From Chimonanthus salicifolius (Eukaryota > Streptophyta > Magnoliopsida > Laurales > Calycanthaceae), in assembly GCA_013350335.1 (NCBI GenBank), contig CM023532.1, positions 95,539,064-95,603,063 on the forward strand: a DNA stretch of 64,000 nt, given 5' to 3'. The translations under genes were made by a program, and so were the position numbers. Below the pieces are notes generated by a model. It saw nothing but the letters and a program-made list of their open reading frames with translations. It was not told where the DNA came from and ran no database searches. Shown here in pieces: positions 55,781-64,000 of the stretch (within the stretch, counting starts at the first letter, position 1; every line of letters begins with the position of its first letter).

Positions 55781-56241
55781 ATGTCAAGCAACGTGGAGTA
55801 TACGGAGTTGTGGGACAGAGGAACCCCTAGCAATCCAATAGATTTGGTGTCTGCTTCCAACAACTCCAGCATGGAAGTTAACATGGACTTTCAGGAGGGA
55901 CCTCCCGAGGAAGTTGAAGTGTATCTAGCACCTTTCCGGAGGATCCTATGGAAGATATCCCATTGATAAGGGAATCGGTAGGGGAGATAGAGCCCGATTT
56001 TATGTACGAGTTGTGCAACCAGGATGGGCACAACTGTACATATTGTCCCCACCCTCTAGAAGTTGTTTCCCCGGCTTGTGGATTTCATGGGCACGGAGAG
56101 GCAAGGACTAACTATCCTTACATCGGAGGACCAAGGATAATACCCTGTTAAACGTACGGAGTATTGGGGCACATGTCGATGACATGCCCTGACAGTTACT
56201 TTTTGTTCGCTGATGATGTAGGATCTTCCACGGAAGACTAG
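55781..56241 (+). pseudogene. Leader ORF of Chromo-5 (zinc-knuckle protein), broken
   Basis: The start MSSNVEYTELWDRG at 55781 matches Chromo-4. The acidic QEGPPEEVE segment is followed by a one-base loss near 55937. In the second frame come EDIPLIRESVGEIEPD, then knuckle one (YELCNQDGHNCTYC, first Cys lost), knuckle two (SPACGFHGHGEARTNY, outer Cys lost), a stop at 56150-56152, and knuckle three with GHMSMTC, whose last Cys is kept here but lost in Chromo-4. The end ESSTED-like GSSTED and TAG at 56239-56241 match Chromo-4. Conservation of both ends and the order of knuckles in diverged copies argues for a real gene. Confidence 0.72.
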
Positions 56242-56461
56242 GTTAAGAGTTAGAAAGAAAAGTGAGAGGAAAGGGGAATATTTTGTAAGGGTGCATTTTG
56301 TTCTTTAAAGGGTTTGTTTTAACCCTACCAACCCTTGTACAAAGATGAAATATGAATGTATATATAAAGTATGCAATTTTATGATGTTATGAGGATTTCT
56401 AGCATTTAATGTATGTTACGAAGAAAACTAAGTCCATAATGTTTTCATGATTTAGGAAAAA

Positions 56462-57633
56462 CTGGCTCCAACGAGAAAGAGTCTACAAAATCAGAAAGGG
56501 AAGGAAAAATTGTTACTAATTCGACTAGGCGAAACGGCTCCAAAAATAAAGACTCGACAAGACGATAAAAGGAAGGAGAAAATTGTACATGAGAAGGAGC
56601 AATCAGTACATGAGAAGGAACCATCAGTACATGATAAGGAGAAATCAGTACATGGGAAAGAAAAATCGCGCAATGAGAAAGACGATCGGTATTCTTGGCG
56701 AGATGGGGAGGATAGTGAACATTCATCTCGACGGGAGGAAGAAGGGAACAACAACAGCAACGTGACTATACCACATGTGCTGCATGAACTACAGAGCTTG
56801 GTACAAGCAGTAGTTACTTCTGTCCTCCAACAACATATGAATGGAGGTGGAAGCACGAGTGAGGCTAATGACCGGAACATGGTCAGAGACTTTCAACAAT
56901 AGCGCCCTCCTTACTTCAAGGGGAGAGAAGGGCCTGTTGGAGCTGAGAACTGGTTGAAGAAAATATCCTAGATACTGACTCTACTAAACATCAAGAGTCA
57001 TGCCGATAAGATTCTACTGGCCACGTCACAGCTAATAGATGATGTTGGTAAATGGTGGAAAGTAGTGGAGAAACAGCAGGCACTTGTGCCGGAGAGGGAC
57101 AGGACTGCTATAACCTGGGAACAATTCTCAGCTACATTTCTGGATCATTATTTTCCTGAGGAGGAGAAAGAACGCCAGATTCAAGCCTTTTTGTCATCGG
57201 TGCAAGGCTCCGAGACGGTAACTGAGTATCATCAGGAATTTCTCAGTCTATCAATTTATGCATTTTATATTGTGGACACGGAGTACCGGAGGGCTCGTAA
57301 GTTCGAGCGTGGTCTATGGCCAAACATTAGGGCCAGAGTGACTGTGTTCAAGGCAGCCACGTTGGCGGAAGTGGTCAGCAGAGCCACCATTGATGAGTAG
57401 GAATTGGCTGAGTTCACACGAGTCGACAACCGTCGAGCACAGAGTGGGAGGGGTACATTGATCAGCCCAGCAAGAAGTTCCGACCGAACTTCAGCAGACC
57501 CTCACCATCTGTTGGATCCACTGGGGGCTTTCGTCCCAACCAGCCCTCTCAATCTGTAGCAGTCACTCAAGCTTCTAGAGGAGTGAGCAGTTGCTTCCAC
57601 TGTGATCAGCCAGGTCACTTCAAAAAGGACTGT
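56462..57633 (+). pseudogene. gag: gag of Chromo-5
   Basis: The expected start codon is CTG (56462-56464) where Chromo-4 has ATG. The N-terminus contains four 21-bp units encoding SVHxKE repeats (56585-56668). The core shows AITWEQFSATFLDHYFPEEE, YHQEFLSLSIYAFYIV and RARKFERGLWPNIRARV; the CCHC knuckle is at 57592-57633 (CFHCDQPGHFKKDC). Stops: TAG 56900-56902, TAG 56969-56971, TAG 57398-57400, most where relatives have CAG. A frameshift lies near 57455. The segment before 56462, back to 56242, is spacer without features. Confidence 0.9.
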
Positions 57634-58134
57634 CCAAAGCTCAACAAGCTTTCATATTCCAGGGGATCATTCCGTCCACCGGCGAGACGGGCGCCTAACC
57701 CTACTAGAGCTGGACGATTGTTTACTTTAACTTCTCCAGCAGATGAGGATCATTCGGTGATTCAAGGTATGGCGGTAGTTAGTAGTTCCTATGCATATGC
57801 ACTATTTGATTATGGAGCTTCGCACTCCTTCATAACTGCATCATTTATAACTGCTACCGGTACCTTAGTTCAAAAATTAGCCACAACACTCACAATTGTG
57901 TCCCCTGTTGGAGACTCGGCATTGGGACTTATATGCACGACAGTTAATACTGAACTAGCTGGACTCAGATTTGAGTTCAATTATTTGGTACTCGACATGA
58001 CTGAGTATGATATAATCTTCGGCATGGATTGGTTGGCTAAGTTCCAGGCCAACATTGACTGTTATCGCCGAAGAGTGACATTTTGGTCACCCAAAGGAAA
58101 GCAATATGTTGTTCATGCAGACAAGCAGAGCTGA
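57634..58134 (+). pseudogene. pol: Chromo-5 aspartic protease
   Basis: Follows the gag knuckle in the same open frame, so gag and pol were one polyprotein. ALFDYGASHSFI: the active-site Ser/Thr after Asp is Tyr, which should abolish activity. TIVSPVGDSALGL and [17 protein letters not shown] follow. The frame ends at a TGA (58132-58134) where an Arg or similar codon is expected. Confidence 0.88.
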
Positions 58135-58146
58135 CTGCAGGAAGGG

Positions 58147-59085
58147 TTGAACCACATAGTATCAAATAGTATCATCATAAACAAGGCACCAATTATTGAA
58201 CTTCCAGCAACTGCAAAAGAATTTACGGATGTATTTCCAAAAGAACTCCCTGGTTTACCGCCTATTAAGGAGATCAACTTTGAAATCAAGTTGTATCCTG
58301 GTACTTCACCAGTGTCTCTGCCACACTATCGGATGGCTCCAGCAGAGATGTCTGAGCTAAAGAAGTAGATCGATGAACTGCTCAGGTTGGGTTGGATCCG
58401 AAATAGCCCGTCGTCTTGGGGAGCCCTAGTGCTGTTTGTAAAGAAGAAGGACGGTTCACTCCGAATGTGCGTGGAATACCGGAAACTAAATCAGCTAACC
58501 GTCCGGAACAAGTACCCTCTACCTAGGATCGATGATTTATTCGATCAATTGAGGGGTTCCAGCCATTTTTCAAAGATTGATTTGATGTCTGGTTATCATC
58601 AAATTCAGGTTAGGGAGGATGATATAGAGAAGACAGCCTTCAGGACGTGATATGGACTATACGAGTTTGTAGTCATGCCATTTGGACTCACAAATGCGCC
58701 TGCTGTGTTCATGGATTTAAACAGGATCTTCCGTCCGTATCTGGACCAGTTCGTAATCGTGTTCATTAATGATATTCTGATCTATTCCAAGAGTCAGGAG
58801 GAACATGCAGAGCACTTACGGATAGTCCTGAATACTCTAAGGCAGAACAAGCTATATGCCAAGGCCAGTAAATGTGAATTCTGGCTATCCAAAGTAAATT
58901 TCTTGGGGCACGTTATATCCGAAGAAGGAATAGCCGTGGATTCGGCTAAGGTGGCGGTAGTGAAAGACTGGAAAGCGCCAAAGAATGTAACCGAAATCCG
59001 TAGTTTCTTAGGATTGGCGGGTTATTATCGGAAATTTATTATGGATTTTTCCAAAATAGCGTCTCCATTGACTCGACTCACTTAG
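58147..59085 (+). pseudogene. pol: Chromo-5 reverse transcriptase
   Basis: DVFPKELPGLPPIKEINFEIK, a TAG at 58366-58368, [20 protein letters not shown] (Asp to Glu in the usual CVDYR), [14 protein letters not shown], a TGA near 58648, then [16 protein letters not shown] with one Met codon missing. The catalytic FIDD is FIND (AAT at 58768-58770), removing one of the two metal-binding aspartates. FLGHVIS and [12 protein letters not shown] follow, ending at TAG 59083-59085. All segments are in one frame, so it decayed by point changes. Confidence 0.9.
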
Positions 59086-59660
59086 AAAGGAGTCAAGTAT
59101 GAGTGGTCAGATCTGTGCAACCAAAGGTTTGAAGAGCTGAAAGACAGACTTACAACCGCTCCTATTTTGATTTTGCCGGAAAGAGGCAAAGCATATGAAG
59201 TACAATGCGATGCTTCATGAGAAGGACTGGGGTGTTCACTCATGCAAAGTCATCGTGTGGTGGCATATGGTTCAAGACAGCTGAAAATATATGAATGTCT
59301 TTACCCCACCCATGATTTAGAATTAGCTGCAGTGGTTTTCGCTCTCAAAAGTTGGAGACATTATCTCTACGGCGAGAAATTTGAGGTATTTTTTTATCAT
59401 AAGAGTTTGAAATACTTATTTGATCAGAAGGAGCTCAACCTGAGGCAGCGTAGATGGATGGAGTATCTGGCGGATTATGAATTCGCGCTTCGATATCATC
59501 CAAGCAAGGCAAACAAGGTGGCGGATGCCCTCAGCCGCATATCACATGCATCCGTGGCATGTTTTATCAGAACGGAATGGGAGATGTTGAATACCATTCG
59601 AGAGTTCAATCTCTATATCAACAACCATGGGAGTATGTATAATTTATCATACGGTCCAAT
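59086..59660 (+). pseudogene. pol: Chromo-5 RNase H
   Basis: EVQCDAS, then a TGA replacing Gly (near 59218), [31 protein letters not shown] with its Glu, [12 protein letters not shown] where the expected catalytic Asp of SDHKS is Tyr, and [10 protein letters not shown] two-base loss near 59645 (NLIIRS region) shifts the frame into the integrase linker. RNase H would be inactive. Confidence 0.88.
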
Positions 59661-60603
59661 ATGGTCACCAAGATTGAACAAGAACAACGAGCAGATCCAG
59701 AAGTGGAAGAGATATGGGCTAAGATGTCTTCTGGCATAGTAGTACCGGAATGGGAATTACGACCAGGACAGGGTCTTTTATTCCGAGGAAGACTATATGT
59801 GCCAAAGAATTGTAGGAAAGAGCTATTGATTGAGGCACATCAATCCAAGCTCTCCATTCATCCGGGCAGCACCAAAATTTATCATGATCTGAAGAGGCAT
59901 TATTGGTGGTACGGACTCAAGAGATGTGGCGGAATTTGTGGCGCACTGCTTAACTTGTCAGCAAGTTAAGACGGAACATTAGAAGCCACCAGGGTTACTC
60001 AAACCCTTACCAGTGCCGGAATGGAAATGGTAGCACATTTCCATGGACTTTGTGATGGAGTTGCCGAGATCCTCAAAAGGCAATGATGCTATATGGGTCA
60101 TGGTAGACCGACTGACCAAGTCTGCGCATTTTATTCCTATCAAGATAACGGATTCATCTGAGACGTTGGGTCGGCAGTATATCAAGGAAATCATTCAGCT
60201 ACATGGCATTCCCCGAACTATAGTATCTGACAGAGATGGCCGATTTACCGGCAGAGTGTGGCAAAGCATGCAGTCAGCTATGGGGACATATATACTAACT
60301 AGTACCGTATTTCATCCACAGACTGATGGACAGTCGGAGAGAACGATACAAACCTTGGAAGACATGCTGAGAGCATGCATGTTAGATTTCAAGGGTGGAT
60401 GGGAGGACCACTTGCCACTGGTAGAATTCTCGTATAACAACAGTTATCAGGCAAGTCTCCAGATGGCCCCATTCGAGGCTTTATATGGTAGGCCTTGTAA
60501 ATCACCAGTGTGCTGGACAGAGGCTGGTGAGCCTGCACTGATTGGACCTGAGTTAGTCGCAGAGACTACAACACAAATTCAGTTATACGTCAACACTTAT
60601 TGA
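59661..60603 (+). pseudogene. pol: Chromo-5 integrase, zinc domain and core
   Basis: Linker [23 protein letters not shown] finger (HQSKL...KRHYWWYG, then a small deletion near 59922, then CLTCQQVK). A TAG replaces the Gln codon in EHQKP near 59982, and a second TAG lies near 60031. Core: MDFVMELPRS (Asp), TIVSDRDGRFTGRVWQ (Asp), [14 protein letters not shown] (Glu), all catalytic residues kept. One base is lost near 60585, ending the frame at 60603. Confidence 0.9.
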
Positions 60604-61082
60604 CTACACAGAGTCGGCAAAAGAGCTATGCTAACAAAAGAAGAAAATTTCTAGAATTTGAAGTGGGAGACATGGTATTCTTAAAGGTCTCGCCACGGAA
60701 AGGACACATGAGGTTTGGAAAGAAGGGGAAACTGTCGCCAAGATTTGTGGGACCGTTTCCCATCATAAGAAGGATGGGGGAGGTAGCGTATCAACTGGCA
60801 CTTCCTCCACAATTGGCATCTTTACATGATGTGTTTCATGTATCGATGCTAAGGAAATACAATCCCAATCCGTCCCATGTATTGAATGTGCAAGATTTAG
60901 AAGTGTAAAGCGACATGACATATGTCGAGAGGCCTGTCAGAATAGTGGAGACTGAGCAAAGGGTGTTACGAAACAGAGCGATTCAGTTCGTCAAAGTGGT
61001 ATGGGATCGACATGGTATTGAAGAGGCCACTTGGGAACTTAAATCGGAGATGAGAACAGCTCACCCTGAGTTATTCATGTAA
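60600..61082 (+). pseudogene. pol: Chromo-5 integrase C-terminus and chromodomain
   Basis: GPY/F region: VGDMVFLKVSPRKGHMRFG and LSPRFVGPFPIIRRMG, then DVFHVSMLRKYNPNPSHVL. A TAA at about 60906-60908 interrupts it. The chromodomain follows in the same frame: ERPVRIVETEQRVLRNR, FVKVVWDRHGI, ATWELKSEMR, ending HPELFM with TAA at 61080-61082. Confidence 0.9.
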
Positions 61083-61128
61083 TTTATTTTGGAACCCTAC
61101 TTCGCTCGATTTTCAGGACAAAAATTTT

Positions 61129-61138
61129 AAAAAGAGGG
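61129..61138 (+). other. Polypurine tract of Chromo-5
   Basis: AAAAAGAGGG six bases before the 3' LTR, after the inverted repeat region TTTTCAGGACAAAAATTTT. Confidence 0.8.
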
Positions 61139-61144
61139 TTATAT

Positions 61145-63492
61145 TGTAACACCCCAATTCCTCAATGATATGAATATTTACGAAAATGCCACTAGAATGG
61201 TAAATTTAATAGATGTGATTGTAAATGAGAAAATGGTAGGGCCCATTGTTCAAATTAAGAACCTATGAACATATTATGAGGATCAAGTTTAAGTAAAGGG
61301 GTAATGTACATCAAATTGGGTCAAAATGGTTAATTGGGTCAAACGACCCAATTGGGACACAATGGGTCATGGTGGACTTATTTGACCATTGGGTAAGCTC
61401 AATTTTATTATAGTTAAGCTGAATTTATTTGAAACTAAATGGAGCATAAATGGGTAGGCTTGATGCAAATATGAAAATCACATTTAAATGGGTAAACCAC
61501 CCATAAATGGGTTAAGGCGCCAAAGTGGATCAATGAGCTAAGTTGGGACCCAATGGGTCGAGTTGACCATGTTGACCATGGTTGACCGTGTGGACCATCA
61601 TGTAAGCTCAAAAGATGAGTCAAATCAGGTTGAGTTGGGACTGAAATGAGTTGGATTTAAATCAAAGAATGGAGTTGACTCAAGTGCATTAAATGAATGG
61701 CATTAAATGTGGTGAGTTGGGCTGATGAGTGGGGTGAGTTAAAATGGAAACCAAAGGGACCTTGTAATTACATTGAGTCAAATGGGAGATGAAGGAGTTG
61801 CCATGGTCTTAAACACCACAAAACAAGTCCCACACGTTGGGTACTTGTGGAGTGGATTTCCCATGAAAAGACTTAATGGAATGGCATGGGGAATTTGGAG
61901 GGTTTCCATCTCATACGCAAACCCAAAGCTTCAACGTTGGGAGTGCCAAGGGATACCTTGGTTGAAATCAAATGACTCCTTGGTTTAATCAAGAGTTGAT
62001 GAGGGTAATGAAGGGTCCAAGGGCTATTTAACAAAAACAAAACACCACACCCCATGGCCGATTGTCACCCAAAGAAACCTTAGAATTCTCATCTCTCTCC
62101 CTCTCTCAAGAACCTACCTCCTTGGCCGAATTATCCTTTGGTGTTTTCACCATTTTCAAGCTTCCAATCAGCTAAGGACTAAGGAAGCAAGAAGGAAGAA
62201 AGCAAGGACCAAAAGGAGTGAAGAAAAGCAAAGGAAATTGGTAAGTACCCCATGAAATGAGTTGACAAGTTTATGGTTAATTGTGATGGTTTTTGAGAGA
62301 TAAAAACCATACAATATTATGGGGTGTTTATGTGATTTAAATGGAGTTAAGACTAATGTGTAGGATCGGCCAATGTATGGCTGAATCATATTATTTTTTA
62401 TGATTAAGATATGTGTATGGTTCATCAACAAGAATGGCAAGTGGAGCACCAAAACCAAAAAGGAGTGAGGTTCGGCCATGGGGTATGGCCGAACCCCACC
62501 AAGTGATTTGAATGGCATTTGAATGTGATTAGAATGGATTAAGAGATCCAAATGGGATTGGTGAGGTTCGGCCATATTGTATGGCCGAACCCCACTAAGG
62601 TGGTTTTTATGGATCTTGTTTTTCTAAACAAGATTAAATATGGTTTAAGTCTAGTGGCAAAGCTGTAAATACAGGTAATAATGGAAATATGGATAGAGAA
62701 GGATTAAAGGACTTAAAAGAGGGGTCAAACCAAAGTGGTATGGGTCGGCCATGTTGTATGGCCGAACCCTACCAAGTTATATTATGTAATAAAAGGTGTT
62801 TAGATAAATGACATTGATCAAATGAAAGGAGGATCAAATTCAATGTGAGTGAGGTTCGGCCATCGGTATGGCCGAACCCCACATGATGGTTTTTGGGACT
62901 TAAGATGTAAATGGAAATCTAAATGATAGTATATTAACTTGTTGTTACATAACAAGGTAACGGAATGTGAACGGCACGCTAGTCATGAACGGGTGACGCT
63001 TAAGAAGGAGTGGACTATTTAAAACAACTTTTTGTAGGTTTCCTACCTACTTGTAACCACTTTTATAATTGGTTTTATCATGGTTTTCATGAGTTATATT
63101 GTTATTGTTTTATGTTTCAAATGGGTTTTGAATGATGTGATATATTTACAAATGACATATATACATTGACATCTCATGCATGGCATGGGGTGATGATTAT
63201 GGAATAACTTAATGATGAGAGTTCTATCGAGAGGAAATGAGGAGTACTCTGGATTACCTTGACATGAGAGTTCTATTCAGTGGAAATGTTGAGTACTCTG
63301 GATTTCTTTGACATGAAAGTTCTATTCAGAGGAAATGTGGAGTACTCTGGATTACCTTGACGTGAGAGTCCCGTCAAATGATAGCTATGTATACTTGTAA
63401 TGGGTGGGACTCATTACATTTGCACTTACATACATAGCATTGATTTCAGATATTTTTGATGATCATATACGATGATATATACATGTTTTATA
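61145..63492 (+). repeat. Chromo-5 3' LTR, cut by Chromo-6
   Basis: Nearly the same sequence as 52451-54798 with scattered changes. W-boxes 61563-61587; CT-rich patch near 62095; donor ATTG|GTAAGTACC at 62242; palindromes near 62468-62496, 62565-62592, 62745-62772 and 62851-62879; 49-bp units near 63218-63385. It stops after TTTATAT at 63492, where TGTAATGCCC begins. The acceptor region and LTR end lie past the inserted element. Confidence 0.95.
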
Positions 63493-64000
63493 TGTAATGC
63501 CCGCCCCTTTTCACCGAAAATCAGAGTTTTTTTTTTTTTTTTTACATAAAAGTGACAAAGGGCACGGACGTCACGACGCGAGTTAAGTTCCGAGCTTCTA
63601 AAGCCCGACCCTTAACTGGCCAACCCTACGAGTGAGTGGAACATAAATCCACGAGTACGGTTCACGTGTAGAAAGAAAGCTCGCAACACATAAAACTCAA
63701 TGCGGATGATAATAGACACTATTCTACCAATTTTCAGATAGCAGGAAAAAGATATCCATTTAATTACTAAAATGCCCTCATACTGTACTGTCCAAAATAA
63801 TTTATAAAATATAGCAAGACATCTAAGTTATTACATTTCCGACAAGCTAAATTATACAAATACACATTTTCCCGACACAAACTTAAACAAATAATTAGTC
63901 CACCTTCCCAAGCTCCTAAACTTGACTCCCGTCATGTCCTTCCGTTCCGCCATCTCCTGCATCGTCAGCTAGGGTAGAAGTAGGGCGTTAGAACACGCAC
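63493..64000 (-). mobile_element. Chromo-6: LTR end of a further element, runs out of the window
   Basis: Begins TGTAATGCCCGCCCC, the same as the Chromo-1 LTR, then a T-run (63527-63543), the CGTCACGACG motif, stem-loop 63590-63608, acceptor complement CTGC at 63957-63960 and the start of the branch-like region (complement of CTAAC near 63989). It lies on the minus strand and belongs to the Chromo-1/2 LTR family. No coding sequence is within the window. Confidence 0.88.

Larger units (their letters stand above)
52451..63492 (+). mobile_element. Chromo-5: Ty3/gypsy chromovirus with leader ORF, 3' LTR interrupted
   Basis: 5' LTR 52451-55339 (2889 bp), primer site 55342-55353, leader ORF 55781-56241, gag from 56462, pol to 61082, polypurine tract 61129-61138, 3' LTR 61145-63492, which is cut by Chromo-6. 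The left flank TATCC would be the target duplication; its partner lies past the window. Many stops and frameshifts, plus changes at the protease and RT active sites, make it non-functional. Confidence 0.93.

Noticed and set aside
1..64000. Host protein-coding, tRNA or rRNA genes
   Set aside because: Every long conserved frame reads as retrotransposon gag, pol or leader ORF; the only tRNA-like matches are 12-base primer sites.

Overview
The window is plant nuclear DNA made entirely of nested LTR retrotransposons. I see no host gene, tRNA, rRNA or CRISPR array. Most of it is Ty3/gypsy chromovirus, Tekay/Del-like: initiator-Met-tRNA primer site, an aspartic protease-RT-RNase H-integrase gene order, and a C-terminal chromodomain. 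One Ty1/copia element of the SIRE/Maximus type is also present, broken into two pieces. This mix fits a flowering plant with a repeat-rich genome; I cannot name the species.

Layout, using my own labels. 1-1954: minus-strand LTR fragment. 1955-2928 and 14968-15151: two ends of another minus-strand LTR that flank Chromo-1 (2929-14967, minus), a non-autonomous element with 4.1 kb LTRs. 15152-18440: Solo-1 LTR (plus). 18441-19037: copia RT fragment (minus). 19038-29644: Chromo-2 (plus), with a truncated 5' LTR. 29645-31464: minus-strand LTR fragment. 31465-33605: copia gag-PR-INT fragment (minus). 33606-34616 and 50839-52450: Chromo-3 pol (plus), split by Chromo-4 (34617-50838, minus). Chromo-4 itself carries Solo-2 (42966-46749, plus). 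52451-63492: Chromo-5 (plus), inserted in Chromo-3 and cut at its 3' LTR by Chromo-6 (63493 to the window end, minus).

The autonomous copies share the order LTR, primer site, leader, an extra leader ORF (Chromo-4, Chromo-5 and decayed in Chromo-1; absent in Chromo-2), gag, PR, RT, RNase H, INT, chromodomain, polypurine tract, LTR. Every copy carries stops, frameshifts or lost catalytic residues, so none looks functional as it stands. Chromo-4 is the best preserved.

The LTRs are the most unusual part. They are 2.9-4.1 kb long and differ greatly in sequence, but each complete copy has the same internal plan: W-box-rich U3; a CT-rich promoter-like patch; a purine-rich segment ending in a strong splice donor (GTAAGT or GTGAGT); 1.3-2.5 kb holding repeated palindromes TTCGGCCAT...ATGGCCGAA; a tandem array of short hairpins; a CTAAC branch-site-like motif with a splice acceptor; a covarying stem-loop; and the LTR end. 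I interpret this as an intron inside the LTR that confines the hairpin array. Together with the leader ORF, which encodes an acidic protein with up to three CCHC zinc knuckles, this is the candidate undescribed system in the window.
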